The position numbers were made by a program, and so were the translations under genes. Source: Prochilodus magdalenae (Eukaryota; Chordata; Actinopteri; Characiformes; Prochilodontidae). From it: DNA of 64,000 bases. This document shows positions 10,741 to 25,400 of this stretch, piece by piece. Numbering within the stretch: position 1 is the first letter of the stretch; each line of letters starts with the position of its first letter. The notes under the pieces were generated by a model. That model made no database searches, was not told where the DNA came from, and worked only from the letters and a program-made list of their open reading frames with translations. The stretch spans positions 248,001 to 312,000 of the forward strand of contig JAMWET010001917.1 in NCBI GenBank assembly GCA_024036415.1, in the 5' to 3' direction.

Positions 10741-13350
10741 CAGTGGTGTCGAGCCAGACTGTCTAAAGTGACTCAGAATGGCAGACGTTTTTAGCTCTAT
10801 TTTGTGACATGCTGGGGCAGTATGTTGAATTGAAGTTGATTCCAGCACAACTTGTCACTATGTAGCTATATATGTGCAATGTGCAAATCCATGAGGCTGG
10901 TTAGAACATGCATCAATAAGCATTTTTAAAGGTCAGATAATGTTTAGATTTTACTGAACACCATGCCATCAGATTATGACTGGATCACTTAAACCACATT
11001 CAGAGTGGGTCACCGATCCTGGCTTTATTGATCTGTGCATGTGTGTATGTGTGTAGGTGTATGTGTGTAAATGAAATGTGTTTTTCTATATCCTCATGCA
11101 GCTGTGTAAGCAGAAATGTGTCTCCCAAGTGCTGACTGGCAGGTGAGAGGATCAACAAGCAAACAGAAGATAGTTTCCAAATGTCTTCATGCACTGAACA
11201 CATAGAAAGGATGCTATCTGTAGGTCGGTTGACTTGCATGCAGGAGTAGTCTCTCCTGGATGAATTGGTATATCCATCAATGGACAATACAGAATACAAA
11301 TAAGCATAATAAACAAATCATACAGATCAATGCAAATAGACACTGCAACAAAGGGTGCCGCAATCCATACAGTAACCACTACAGAGCCAATCGGCACATT
11401 GCGTAGGGCCTAGCAAATAATGCAAGGGCCTCAACCTCCCCCATGATGAGAGGATGAAATAAAGTGAATAGTGTGAAGAGCACAAGTTTACATCAGGTGA
11501 ACTTGTGTTTTCTCCTTTCCAAGTTTGATAGCAGCACATAACAGTAACGTTTAACAAATAAATGTTGATGTTCTAGTTGAGCAGTGCTTCTCTCTCTGGT
11601 CTTTCTCTCTCCTGGGTTTACCATGTTGCATGGAAATACGTCTTCCTATGCATATGCACAGAATGAAACTTCTGCTTTGCTACAGCACCTCTGTGGAGGT
11701 AGGTCCAGACAATAAACAGCCACGATGGCACACACCTCACAGGCACACATCACTGTAAAATAAGACTTCACTCAATCATGGTTCAGTTCAGGTCTAAAGC
11801 TAAATGGAAAGCAATGCACTAACATTGACTATTGATTAAATACTGCATATCAAGTTGATTTGCTGGGTACAGTATGGTGCACATCTCTCAGTACATCAAA
11901 AACATATTATTTTGTATTTGAAAATGTATGTAGGAAATTCTTATAAAAGATTAGGGCAGGGCAATTTGAATGGAATTGATGTAGCTGATAAAGTTTGCCA
12001 GCAGAGTTTAATAAATAAATGGAGAAACAACCAAAGAACCTTATTGCACACACAAGCCAAGATAGTTGTTACTGTGATGGGGAAAAGTCAATAGAACTAG
12101 ACAAACGGAAACGGCATGTGTGCTGATACAATCTAGACATAAACACACATCATCAGATGAATTCTGATATTGACTTTAATTCCTGTTAAGCGATATCAAA
12201 GCATCTGTGCTGTTTACAGGACCGCTTGAATAGAGTAACTGATAATGACTGTGGTATTAATGTGAATGTAAACACACCTACAGATATACTGTAATCTGAT
12301 TTATTTCATTTTGTACCCTCAAAAAGGGCTCTGATGTAGAAGAAAAAAACCTTATGGTCTCATGACAGCAGATGATGTTCATGTTACTGTTACATGGCAA
12401 AGCATGAACGCGCCTAAAAGGTCACAGCAACGCAGCTGAATGAAATGCATTCAAGCCTGTGCTCATATTGATTTAACCTGCCTAACTGCCAATGGTGAAG
12501 GGAGAAATTAGGCGCAGAGCAACAGACAGAGGAACAGTCGGCCACTTGTAAAGGTTGACAAACATGCGTTTGTGATGCAGAGAGGGCAGTCCACGTGGGC
12601 TGCAGCCTGCGCGAGGCTAATTCTCCACACCATTCAGAGGCAATGTGCGAAGGTCATCCCAGGAAAACATGTGACCCTCCATACATTGATTCCACTATTC
12701 AGATTTCTTCAGTATGCAGACAACACCAGTGCAGGGTAACAATGTTGACTTAGCATTAGCAGCTAAACAATCAATTCTCCTGTATCATTTAGCACAGTTT
12801 TCCTTCTGCTGTCTGGAATCTTGTCAGTATGAGGAGTAAATACTGGACATACAGTAGCATTCAAATGTTTCTCACATGCAGCAGAACATATGTGTTTCTG
12901 CTCAAATCTGAAAGTCAGTTTAATATAAAAACAGCTTAATAGCATAAAGAATATAATACATTGGGAAGGTGATGCTTTTGTGTGAGTGTATTTCCAAAAT
13001 AAATTTAGCCCCATTAGAGCAATTTCTTTTTTTTTTTATTTGTTTGGTGATACATAGACTAACCCACTGACTAACTACACCCACATGTTTAAAATGGCCA
13101 ATCAAAAAACAGTGAATTTTTTTTTTTTGATTACCAGTGACAAAATTGCTAACTATGAATGCTCCAAAAATAGCTGTAATGGTGAATTTCGATGGGCAGA
13201 TGATTCCTCAGAATGGGCAATATCTCTTTGTGGGAAACGTCCAGCTGTAGACATACCTGGTCAAAACATTGCTACATCACCCCTGTAAAAAAAGAACCAT
13301 TAACATCCTACTTCATATAGTCTATGTATAAAAACTAAAGTCGCTTTTCT
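10741..13350. other. Intergenic, nothing identified
   Basis: No supported gene. A short GC-richer island near 12510-12670 (including CCACGTGGGCTGCAGCCTGC, with an E-box CACGTG) stands out from AT-rich surroundings and could be a conserved regulatory element; sequence alone cannot show it. Confidence 0.35.
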
Positions 13351-13720
13351 ACTGCATGGCAACTCGCTTTTGGTACTAGCTGCTTGGTTTTCTACTGTAG
13401 AAAGTACCTCCTTAGTGTAACTGCTCATCATAGTGACACCACAGGAAACTGTTATGTTCAGAAAAGGTGACAAGACTCCTCAGGTTGCTCAAAGGTGACA
13501 CAAGAGGGTAGGCTAGCCCGGTAGCGTTCACGTAGCGACTCCAATGACAATTCTCTCTTCAGTAGTCTGAAGCATTTTTATGTCACCTTTTCACATTGTC
13601 TCCACTTGCTTGGAAGCTTGATGGAGGTGGTACCAACAATAGTACCCAGTATTGGGTTTGCCAACCAGGTATGCAAACCAAAAAAGAGCGAGAGTTACTT
13701 GAACCTCAAAACGGACATAA
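13350..13720. repeat. Possible decayed DNA-transposon derivative
   Basis: The left end (CTTTTCTACTGCATGGCAAC ... GGTACTAGCTGCTTGG) and right end (GGTGGTACCAACAATAGTAC ... CCAGGTATGC) have the loose inverted-repeat look of a common fish MITE whose ends include TTTCCACTGCATGGTACC-type sequence. Identity is low and I cannot place exact termini. Confidence 0.3.
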
Positions 13721-14057
13721 TTTACTGGGTTTTTGATGTCATGACCAATCAAAATATTTGCATATTGCTAGCCAATTAAAATGCAGCTAATTGGTATACA
13801 TTAATCTTAATAGGACAGAAACAAAACAGGGTGTTGAATTCTAGTTATGTTTAATTCTAGTTAGTTCAATAATAAGTGTGATTACAAAAAGAAATCCAAA
13901 CGTCATAAGAGGACCTCAGTTAACCACATAAAATATTAGATATAATGTATGATATGGGCCCTGTAATGAGGTATGTGCAAATTTTTGATTGTTACTGTAG
14001 TTGATGCATTGGCTGCATGAATGTAAATGAAGAGAAGATATTATCTGAAAATTCTCC

Positions 14058-14200
14058 TAAAATTTTCAGAATCAGAATCACTGTAATGACTAAGTACAGT
14101 TGCCAGTATGAGAAATCGGTCTTAGTGGAATTGGTGCTTCCAGACAATGTGAAAATCAACACAAAGACACGGTCACAGACTATACAGTGTGCACAGTAGA
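14058..14200 (-). mobile_element. Retroposon 3' tail (minus orientation)
   Basis: TTCAGAATCAGAATCACTGT followed by AATGACTAAGTACAGTTGCC resembles the reverse complement of a common fish LINE-derived 3' end, in which AATAAAG is followed by a GATTCT repeat. The same tail in plus orientation is at 59408-59457. Only the last ~140 bp are recognisable. Confidence 0.5.
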
Positions 14201-15764
14201 TGCACTAAATGTAGAAAGGGCACTAACAACTACATAGGTGGTAAAATCTTTAGCGTATCGAGTGTGTCAGGATCTGGCAGGATCTGAAGGCCTGAGGCCT
14301 CTGACCTGAGCCTATGGTTGAATGTTTTCATGCATGCTGCTGTGTTCCTGTCAGCGTGTTTGAAAAAGTGAAACTTCTGCATTTCATCCCACAAACCAGT
14401 GCAGCTCGTTTGACCTCGAACATTCATTTCCCTCCTGTATTAGAATGAGTAATTGGGCAGCATCGCAGGAAGCAAACGACTGCACTGAGTGCCTGGCACA
14501 CACAAACACACGTACACCCTGTCCTGGAGATCCAAGGTCTTCCTCTGCTGATTTAGTCTCGTTACACAAGAGTCTGGGGTAGTTATCAACTCCTCACTGC
14601 TCCCTAAACCTACCGGTAAAACTGCAGCAGCAGCAGGCTGTCCTGATGATAATGTCATAATTGTGCACGCAGCAGTGAATGCTAATGAAGTGAGAGGTGT
14701 CAGTCAAATAAGGATGTCTTCTCCACACCAGCAGTGTTTCACCATTCACTTTCTATTCGTACATAAACACGCCCTCTGCTTCCTCCAGTGTGCGGCAGGG
14801 CAGATAAGGAATGTAAAAACCTCCTGGTGAATCAGTAATGATTAGTTCTACCGTATGTAGACTGTAGTAAGAAACTGGACCTTATGCCCTTACACACACA
14901 TTTTTTTTCAGCAAAGTTTCAAGCATTGGTTGCTGATATTAAAATCAAGTCCTTTTTGCCATGTCAGGAAAAAAACAATTTTTATTAATTTTTTATTAAT
15001 CAGCAAAGCAATCAGGAGGATATTCCACTACTTATATAAGACACATTACTGACTACGCTCCTCTCAGCTAACCAATATGAGGACTTTGATAGTTTGAGTA
15101 ACCTCCACGGTTCACTGCTTTCCCAAGGTTTTGGAATAACTGGCTTTACAAAATGTTTTTAATAGAAAGAAGCAAGTTCTCTGTTTATCTCCAATAGCTT
15201 AAACTCACAAGGCAACCAGGTTTATTCTGAGAAAGATTATTCTTATAAAACTGAACCAAATGTTTGAGTAAAGCAAAGTTCCTTTTACTGTCTTAAAGTT
15301 AATTGTTATTTTCACCTACTTGTCCACATTATTCACTGTTATTATTTATATTTTTATTATATTTAACTATTGCATTTCTGTACACGAATGTGAGGTTGTT
15401 AATCAAAACAGTAAAAAAGATAAAAGATGTATAAGAAAAGATTTATCTTTTAAAAAAATTACCTTTAAAACATTTCTGTTCTGACAACATACAGAATGTA
15501 AAAAGAAGAGTATCAAAATCTTACCGTGTTACTGTGAAAAGAATTAAGAATTTTAATTAAATAAAATTTTATGATTAGAATTATTTTATTATTATACAAT
15601 TAGTTTTAATTATTCAACCTGTCATCACTGTCTGTACACTTATTTAAAGATGGTTTTATAACTATAACCCATAATGTGTAAATATTCATGATAGTGTGAC
15701 TCCCTCAGTTATATACTATATGCCAACCCTTATACCTTTGCTACTCTTTAAACCAAAGAAGCTA
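14200..15764. other. Intergenic, nothing identified
   Basis: No gene or repeat family recognised. The part from 15300 to 15620 is extremely AT-rich. Confidence 0.4.
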
Positions 15765-16045
15765 AACTCAGTAAGCGCTTTATTAGGAACACCTGAATAC
15801 TCGTCAGTTCTTTAGTGAAGACATTGGTTCTATATACAGTTGAACCATTAACACGCAAAGAACCATTTGCAGAAGTGGTTCTTAAGTGGTCCTTTGCATG
15901 ATGAAAAGGTGTTGTTGAAAATGGATCTGTTTAGCACTAAAATGGCTTCTTCTATTGTTACAAGCTTAACATCATACCACCCTTTAATCAGGTCCAGCGT
16001 GATTGGTTAGTTTTGGTTGCAGTGACCTGAACATACCACTGTGCC
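15765..16045. repeat. Possible decayed dispersed repeat
   Basis: GCGCTTTATTAGGAACACCT at about 15776-15795 is a hallmark phrase seen in many fish genomes at the ends of an interspersed element. The following sequence has repeated GGTTCTT / AAGAACC motifs. Boundaries cannot be set. Confidence 0.35.
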
Positions 16046-17389
16046 CAGAACACATTGCTAATATATCTCAGGCCAAATCCCAAAACTGGCTGCATCAGGG
16101 AGTGTTTCTCCAGAACGAAGTGTTTCACGCCCTACCACTCTGAACGACTTTCTTTACATCTTAGTGCTTTGTTTATGCACGCTCCACATCCGACTCTTAC
16201 ATTTCCAGAAAGGTGAGGAAATTGTGCCTTTCTATTACATCGTCCTTTTCCAGAAAAGAAAACAGTGTGTCCCCAAACTTTACACATCTCATCTCTCTTG
16301 GTTGTTACGTTGATTACATTCCATTCCATGATCATATGACTTAATTTTACATAATGACATCACCATCATTGAAAATTACAGGCCACTACTGGATGATGGT
16401 GAAACTGCAGGAGACGGTTAATGGGGCTGTTAAAAATAAAGCATTTCCCACTGGCCTTCATTGTGTCTGTGCGCTCTCCACCCTTCTCTCACTCTACCTT
16501 ACCGGCAGTAAGAGGCTGCTGTCTCCGCCTCGTCTCCCCCACAGTTTCCTAGCGTGGATGACAACACTGTGCGGGGGAGCAGAAAAACAGGATGCAGCCT
16601 GTGCTCTGGTGGCCAGTGGGCCGACCCTCTGTGTGTCCAACCTGAAGCTCAACAATGCCGAACGTTGCTCAATATAGAGCTTTTGATCACAAACACATGG
16701 GCACATATATGGAGTCTGCACACACACATACACACACAAAGGAGGGGTGTTAGCACAGCTATTGTCAGCTCTCTGTGATGTTTCATCCTCTGAGGAGATG
16801 AACACCACACACATGTGCATGCATGTGTGTTAATTTGGCTTGTAGCTCTTGATCACTGCTAAAATTTGCATTTCAAACCACTCCAGTGAGGTCCAGTAAA
16901 GGCCACTGACACATTATCAAATGAGAGGAGATGAATGCAGACATAACAGAGGGAGCTTGCCCTCCAGCAACAGAACACACTGTACAATCACACAGTCAAA
17001 CACACTCATTCTATTGAGAACAAAAACATCTCACAACTCTTAGGGTTATTTGCTTTATTATTAAAACAACAAATGAATAAAATCACCGTAAGTGTAATAA
17101 GTACTGTTTACATTCTACAGGTGCCATAGAATTGAAAACTGGATTTCCATTGTTAAACTATTATGTAACGGTAATAATTGCCAGCCGTGTTCCAGGCTGT
17201 GAAGAACCCCTTCCACTGAACTTTCTGTCCGGCAAGCACTTAATCAAATATTCTATTCAACCCTAAATTCTTTAGCTTGTACAGCCATCACAATGTACTG
17301 TAACTGCGACATCACTTAAGGTGGCTGAGATAACTAGCTGTTGAATAGGAAGCAAAGTTTAAGATTCTGGACAACTGTCATTTAGAGAT
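16046..17389. other. Intergenic, nothing identified
   Basis: No supported gene. A short CA-rich stretch is near 16718-16740. Confidence 0.4.
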
Positions 17390-17775
17390 TTTAGTGCTTT
17401 GTGCCTTTTACTCCAGACAGTTTCTTAAACCTTGCAGAAAATCAAGCAGACTTTGCTCTTCACAGTGCGGCACTGAACAAACTGAAAAGAGGAGCTGCCC
17501 CCCCTTATTAGCATTACAACCTAACTAGTAGCAGTAGCAGCCAGGCTCTGTCATTTTTTCCACTTTTGACGGCTGAAGCAGGTCATCTTAAACTGAAAGT
17601 CTCATAGTGAAAGTTTCATCTCTAATTTAATTTGTGTTGTTGTCGAGATTAAAGCAAGTAGCTAGTATAGGTAATGTTAGCTACTAGCAAGCTCCGTGTG
17701 AAAAAGAGTTCTAGGACTTCGTTTATGTAAACTGAGTTAATTTTATGTTCCTGTCTATGCCTACTTTACATGCTG
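17390..17775. repeat. Dispersed repeat copy B (single-unit form)
   Basis: Homologous along its length to 6300-6815, with CAGTTTCTTAAACCTT, GAAGCAGGTCATCTTAAACT and GCTACTAGCAAGCTCC in the same order. It has the internal ~65-bp unit once, where copy A has three. Family unknown. Confidence 0.6.
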
Positions 17776-19218
17776 CTTCTGTGTGAAAGGTGCACTAAGG
17801 AAGTGTGTATACATCTCTGGATCAGTGGGCTCCTGCTCAGGTATACAATATGTGTCTTTATTACAGATCTGTTTTATTCTGGCTGTATGGCTATTTGTCC
17901 TCCAAAGTTCAGTCTGATGGTTACACTTTCTGCTTTTCACTATCCAAATGACTATAAAATACTTGATGAGGTGATGTTGAGATCAGGACTCTTGGGTGAT
18001 TTGTGCTTTATTCAGTAGCAGCTTCTTAACAGCACACATCCTTAAATAGTGTTGCGCTATCTATATTATCCTTATGCAATGTGCAATTTTGGTGATCTGC
18101 CAGGTCTTAGATGTCTTGGTTTTCTGTTTAAGGATTTTTGGATCTTGTTTGGATATACATACAGCTGAGTTAAGGATGAAGGTGTGTGATTGTGTCTCAT
18201 GAGGTACAATGTGTACGTATGTGTGTTAGAGAGAGAGAGGGAGTGAAACACCAGGCTGCTTTATGGATCTGTGTCATATGCTTATGCTCCAGGGAGCCTG
18301 TTTGTACCCAGGCTTTATTTTTACCAGAAGTGCCAGGACTTTGACGCGTCTGTTACAGATCTGTTTACAACCGATGAGAAATAGAAAGGGTGAGGGAGAG
18401 AGAGAGAGAGAACAAGAAAGTGTGAGAAAGTGAGACAGAGAATAGGGAATGAGAAGAAAGAAGTGGACAGAGTTAAAGAAAGAAGGAGTTAGAGGCAGAA
18501 AGAGATAGAAAGAGAGAGATGGAAAGAAATAGAAAGAGGGAGAGTGAAAAAAAGAGAGAGAGAACACAGGGGGGTGGATGTTTTCTCTCCAGTCAGCTAA
18601 TTGACTCACAGATGTCAGGAGGAGCAGAGGGGGGCACAGCACCCACCAACACGCTTTTCAACCCCACCACACATACACACAACAAACGAGGGCAGGCAGC
18701 TCACCACAGTGCGTGTGCGTGTGAGAGAGCAGGCCTGTGTGTGTGCTGTTGGGGGAAGGGTGGAGGGGGATGGGTGTCAAGAATGTGGGTTCTTTTGTGT
18801 GTTATTTGTGAGGCAAGAGTGGATACGCAGACTGTCAGGTGCGGTAGACAGTAGCTCACTGCTCACGGCCAGGAGGCCACACTGCATGCAGCCTCTAGTA
18901 ACGGCTTCTGAAAAGGATGGAAAGGCTGAAGAATCAGGTGTACAGAATCTCGCTCTTACTTCACATATGGCTGATCTTCCTAAACATTTTAGTGTTTGAA
19001 GACCCATTATTTATATCTGCACCGATGCTACTAAGCTAATGTAACAAGTAAGAAACTAACATGTAAAGCTACTAATCAGTGAATGGTAAACTGTGGTAAA
19101 CACCTATATAATCACACATTTGCCACAAACCCCACAGAGTTGTTAGGAAAAATCAATTAGCCTTTCTCATGTGGTTTCTGAGGCTGTTTTCTGTAATATA
19201 TGTAATATGTGTATATAT
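17776..19218. other. Intergenic with GA-rich tract
   Basis: Positions 18381-18570 are dominated by GA-rich, imperfect GAGA/GAAA sequence, which explains the Ser/Leu-rich antisense frame there. Nothing else is identified. Confidence 0.45.
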
Positions 19219-19491
19219 ACCAAAACATGTCTGGTGTCTGAAAGCTTTGAACTGGGTCTGGTTTAGCAATGCAGCTAACAGGTAATGCAATCTCATACAC
19301 AAGTTATAATGCATAAGAAAACACTAATCCTACGGCTATGGGATTAGCATCTATCTGTTATATATATATATAGTCAGAAATCTCGTACACATGTTATGCA
19401 TTATAACTTGTGTATAAGATTGCATTACCTGTTAGCTGCATTGCTAACCCAGACCCAGTGCAAAGCTTTCAGACACCAGACATGTTTTGGT
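19219..19491. repeat. Foldback element: 98-bp inverted repeats around a 77-bp loop
   Basis: The left arm 19219-19316 is the reverse complement of the right arm 19394-19491, with only three mismatches by eye. The loop, 19317-19393, contains a nested short inverted repeat (CTAATCC ... GGGATTAG) and a TA dinucleotide run (about 19360-19372). No coding capacity. The structure fits a young foldback or MITE-type element, or an inverted duplication. Confidence 0.85.
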
Positions 19492-22400
19492 TGATCGGCC
19501 AAGAGATAAAAAGTTTTGACTTAACCATCATGCAACCTTGTGCGTTTGGAGCAGAGCTTTGTGGAATAAAATTGCATGCTTGCATAGGACCTATATCTGG
19601 TTCTCTCTCTCTCTCTCCCTCTGTCCCTTTCAATGGTTCATGATCCATTGAGCTTCTGGTTCTGCTCACTTTGTTTCCGGTGAGCTCCTCACTTCCCTCA
19701 CCCTGAAGCCTCAAGTATCCTCAGGCCAATGCTGCGGAATATGCCTCAGTCTCAGTGCTAATTATTCAAGCGCAGCCACCTCATTATTAACTGGGCTGAG
19801 ATAATAAAAGATTCATGTGCTATTCGTAGCGCCACTGTGAACACAGCCCCTCTCCTACCCAGCTCTTCCAATCTCTGAATTATTGCCACAGAAGATTCTT
19901 TACTGCTCCCAGCCAGGTACGAATGAACAAAAGAAACCACGGCGAGGAAAACAAGCAGGTAGATTACTGCATGCAGACCTCTTATAACATCTGATGGGGC
20001 AGTTAGGTGAACTACTTCAGTCAGTGTGGAACAGAGCTTCTATCTTCTAGTCCTTCACTTTTGGTCTTGTGAAGTTAATCCTAAGGAAAGCTAGGAATAC
20101 AGTAATACTGTTCTCAAATGTCAGCACCCACAATGCCTGGGGTAAACCATCAACATTATGCTCCACTGCAGCCCAGATGCAAATATACTCTGCTGCTCAA
20201 AAACTATGCCATGGGATTCCTTGGAAAACATTTATCCCAAACAAAGGCTCAGATCCCTGTGTTATCACAGGTTGGGTTTATGTCTAATTTCACTGGGAGG
20301 CATTGTAAAATTGGGTTTCAGATGACTGACTGTAATGTGGAAGTCATCCACTAATGCAAATGTTTCAGACAGTGTAATGCATTCTAGTCAAAGGTGTTTA
20401 TATCTGAACATCATAATTGTCATTCAGTACTTTCGCTGTCCTGCGTGAACAAGCTTGCTGCTCAAGTTGTTAGAGGCATTAAAGGCTCCAGGCGTCTGGT
20501 TCCCATCAGCACTACCCTGAACATTTCTAACACGCCAAATGACCTTGCTTGCATCTTAATGATTGAAGTGTGACCCTTTAAGCTAACTGCACAGTGAACC
20601 TGGTAATCTCTAAAATTGATGATGGCAAACTTCACACTCTATACTCTATGGAACTCTCGGATGGATGAATTTTGCAATTTGGTCCTGCATGTGTCTGAGT
20701 TAAGGACTCCGATGCTTCATGCAGTACTCTGAGACAGTTAGGGATAAAAGGCCAATCTTTTGTGACAGTGTGGGGGAGGGGTATTGATCTGCTGGCTCCA
20801 GGTCTGCAGTCACTGAGAGGGGGTGATTGATAGCCTTGTCTCAGAAATCCATAAATAAAGGGGACCTCGATCACTTTGGCGGAGAGCAGGGGAACACCAT
20901 GCTCAATGGGATACATGCACAGAATGATTTAGAAAATGAGAGGGAGGGCACACTAAACCAAAGAGTGAAAGTCAGCGTGGTGTAAACTCCGAGCAAGAAG
21001 CTGCTGAAATTATCTGGCATGCTGACCATCCTGGATTAGTACAGAAGTGACTTTAAGGCACACATTCTGAAATCATTCTGACAACATGCAATGTAATGTT
21101 CTATTATTATTCTCTTTTGGTTCCCATGTTCTTTCTAAGGGTGGGAGAATGTTCTCCAAAAACATTCCGTCATCTCAGGTCTCAGTTTGATCTATTAAAT
21201 ATTTGTGTTGCTGAGAATTCATTCTTCCTTTCTTATCCTTATAGGAACATTATCTGAAATGAAACATCTGTAAGACATTCTTTAAACATTAGATTAAATC
21301 ATTTTCCCCAAAACTTTGTTAGAACTTGTAGGTAACGGTTAGCCAGAGTTCTGGAACTGTTTCCAGTGAGCTGCACAACATGTTTAGTCTATGGTAGACT
21401 GACATAGTTCTGCCATAAACTATGGTGATATAAAGTTGAGAAAAAAATGGAATTTTCTCAACCCCTCAGGTTTTCAGTGATTTCTCAACTGAAGTTCCCA
21501 ATGTATTAATCAATGTGTGGTGTCAGATGTTTGTTCATTTTAATTTTGAAGCGGATGTACAAGTCTAATGCAATATATTACTGTCCCAGATTTGTTTGTG
21601 TGATTTCTGGAATGTGACACTGTTATCTAGACCATGAAATGGAGAAAAGTGTTTAGCTTAGCTAATATAGTGATTCCCTAATACTTGTGTCCTACTAATT
21701 ACATTTACAAATATGCAAAGAGAAGATTAAAGAGCACAGAACAGCACATGCAACACATACATATCTTAGACTGAACCCCAGCAGCTTATTTAGAGGTTAA
21801 AGTCTCTCCTACAGCAGCCTTGCCAACTCCCAGGAGCCTCTGAATGAGCCAGTAGCAGGACACTACAATAACTAATCAAATTAAACAACAATCTATAAAC
21901 GATAATCCATCTAAGTTCCCATCTGTCCTCATCACTACATTTTATAATCAATAAAACTCCAATGAATATATACAGGTTATGAACATTTTATTTGCGTCTC
22001 TAGACCGTCACTCAGCCCTGTTTAAATATCATTTGAAGTATCAGGAATGTGCCACTAGTCACATGTTCAACAGAAAGTTTATCATCCTAATACCCTGAAG
22101 ATCACAGGAAGATACGGTTCCCTCAGTCTTTTGTCTTTATTCATAATGATATTGTGCTGTTGGCTAACAGTGTCACTACAACCCTCTTACCTAGTAAATT
22201 AGGATAGCGAATTATTAATTTATTAAAAAGTACATGATTAGAAGGACCGTTACATCCACATGTTATAAGCATGAATGCTTGTTAACAACGTTTTGTCCTA
22301 AATGTCTAAGCTACAAACACCATTACTTGTAGCTCAGTTACTGATTTTGGCCAATTTGAGCTGATGCCTCATTCACCAAAGGTTCCTAAGAAAAAGTTTC

Positions 22401-25400
22401 TTTTTATAACCTGTTTATCAGTTTTTAGGAAGATTCTGACTTTCACGGTGCGAACTATTCAGCAGTTTAAGAACACGTCGTTAATCTGACATCTGACATA
22501 ACTTTTTCTTAAGACCTACAACAAATTTCTAAAAAGAAATTGTAGAAGGAAGCTAATGTTCTTGCATTGGGTCAGTGCAATTTGAGTGTTTTCTTTAATT
22601 GAAGGTCAATCATGGAATTAACCAAAAACAGCAGCTTCCAACTCATAGTTTAAGCCTACTTTTGTCCATTTTTATAGATCAGTGTCATAAATTACATAGC
22701 AAGTCTAACTACAGTGTGATAAATTAGTTATGTGGCTTGCAAAAAGCAAATTACAAAAGAGGCTAACCTCCACCCCTCCATAGCCTCATAGTTCCAGTAC
22801 AAAACTCAAGTTTTTACCTAACAAAGTGTTTTAACTGATTGACTAGATTTGATGAAGGGGGGAAATGTGTAGCTTTTCTCACCACTCCTTGGGAAAATTC
22901 CCATTTGTGTTTTTTTTTGTTTTTTTTTGCTGGGGAAAAGTTTTCCAGATAATTAGTTAACTTCAAATTTACCATCATCAGCGGCATTACAGTGCTTAGG
23001 ATCTGACGGGGAAACTAGTGATGACAAAGGAGGTTTTCTTACTCCTAACATTAAGAAGGAAAGGAGAACAAAAACTAAAAGATTATGACAACGATTACTC
23101 TCCAGAGTTGAGAAGCAATGGCCTCTCTCTCTCCACTGAGAAATCCCCATACGTAGCTCGAAAATTCTTCTCCTCCCACTCATCCCCCCTCGGCCTTCAC
23201 TCAAACATCCAGCAGCCTCCACTTCCCTGTCACTGGGCCTTCATTTCGCTAAGAGGAAGCCTTCAGTGTATTTATAGAAACTCTCATTTGCCTGAACAAT
23301 AACACCACCCCCCTCCCTGACAAAAAAGAGTAGCGTGTAGGTCAGACTTTAGTTTCACTGCCGTGACAACAAGAAAACCCAGTTGAATGTAAGTGACTGA
23401 GTGGAGAGTTACAGTATTACATGGTAAAGTTTACTGTGTGGTTTTGACAGCTAACATGGAATAGGGTGATTTCTGTGTGACATTCATTTGGGGAAAACAG
23501 ACAGTAAAAACAGAAAGGCACTTCTGCTGAATCCACTGAGCATGGTTTAGATAATCTCAGGCCAAACACACCAGCAGTGTGAAGAGATATCATCTGTGTC
23601 TAAGCTTCTCACGGTTTCATTTGAGCCATACATATAGCTTCTTATAAATCAGGGTCACACACTGACTCAAGGCAAAACTCACACTTCTTAGGGCTTCACG
23701 CTAACGGATGATATTCCATAACCCTCCTCACGCTCATTCGCACCTCAAGCAAGTGCTAGCAGCATGGTGACCCCTGACTAAGAGTGGATGAATATGGGAT
23801 TGGCTTACAGTGAGGGTCATGAGCGCCCGGCATGCTTCCTGTTTAATCTGCCCGCACTGTAAACACAGGCCGAGCCTTATAGACTGAGCCCCAACAACAG
23901 AAAACATGACTTTGTTTGCACGAGCGGCCTGATTCACATGGCCTGCACAGCTGTGCCCGTCATCTGCACTGTAAGAGGGTAAAGATCATGCAAAATTGGT
24001 GCACATGCTGCAGATGAAACGTATCGCTTTGACAGAACAAAAACAGGAGGAGCAGGTGTTGAAACATCAAACTTGTGGTGGAGAAACATGTGGATGTCTG
24101 TTTACTTGATACTGTGACCTGTGCAGCATAGATTTACAGCAGAACACAGGGAAAACAACATATTTACTGGGGAAAGTGTTTACCCCCCACCAGCTGTATC
24201 TTTAGACTAAGGACTGGACTGCATAGACTGTATATTCACACTGCTGTTACAAGACATTGAGTCATACAGTCACACTCTGTCAACAAACAGGCCCAGTGAG
24301 TGAAGTGAGTTCAGATCATCTGCAGCCTAGTCTTGTGCTTTTGAGTAGTTTTATCTCATCTCCCTTCGAGGAAAAGGACTTATGCAAGTGTGCTAATGTT
24401 ACAGTCATGGAAAACAAGCTACTGCAACACTTTCAGTGTAAGCTCTGAAAGGAAACATCATTTGGATTGGTGGAGAGTCTTGTATGCAATAAAGGAGACT
24501 GTGGGCTTTATCTCTGGAAAAGAACACTACCAAACCAAAGAGCAACAAAAGGCATCACCAGACTGCATGTGTGAAGTTTCGGCCTGATCTTGGGGGGGGG
24601 AGTGAAACCTCACTGACACTCAGCAGGTGTGCTGCTGTTTCAGCAAAGGACCAGAACACTCTGTTCCCACAATTACAATCATGATAAATCCAGTCATCTA
24701 GTCAATATGTCTAAAATCTCTTTAAGACTGCTGTAAGAATAATATCTATCATTTTTTAGATTTACAACATCTTGAAATTATCTTATTCTGCAGGAAGACA
24801 ATTTTACTAATTACATTAAATCCTGAAGCATGCAAAACAATCTGTCATTTGGATAAAACCAAAATAGTTACGGTGAAAGTCCAGATATACACTTTTAAAA
24901 CCAAGGATGCCAGAAAGGCAACAAAAACTTTTCAGTTAATGGCACTTTAGAGAACCACTTTGTAAAATCTGAATATCCAATGCTCTCAATGTACACAGGT
25001 TTTTTTTGTAATTTACCAGGATGTAATTTTTGCCATTAAAAATTTCTGTTTGTTAACCAATTTCTGTTTGTCTGAATAGAAATGTCTGGTGCAAGAAACA
25101 TTATTTTTAGTGAATGGCAGTGTGTGGTGTGGTGTGTGTGTTGGGGGTGGGGGGTGTTGGTGGCAGCATGAACCCATTTACACCAGTGAATGCATGCCCT
25201 TAACAGAAAGGGAAGAGTTGTGGACAGAAGGAGGGAGGAGAGGTGGAATTACCAAGGTGGTTTCCAGTCCTTGGCAGAAATGCCTTGCTCCCTCGCTCCT
25301 CAAAGAAGTCCCATAGAGGAAGATTTCAAAGAAACTGGGTCACACAGGCTAACCAGAATGACACATTCTCTTTTCAGCCTATATAAAACACATTATTGTT

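Noticed and set aside
20632..20916. 94-codon minus-strand frame in the gene-poor region
   Set aside because: No recognisable domain, no splice-linked neighbours and no codon-use signal that I can see.
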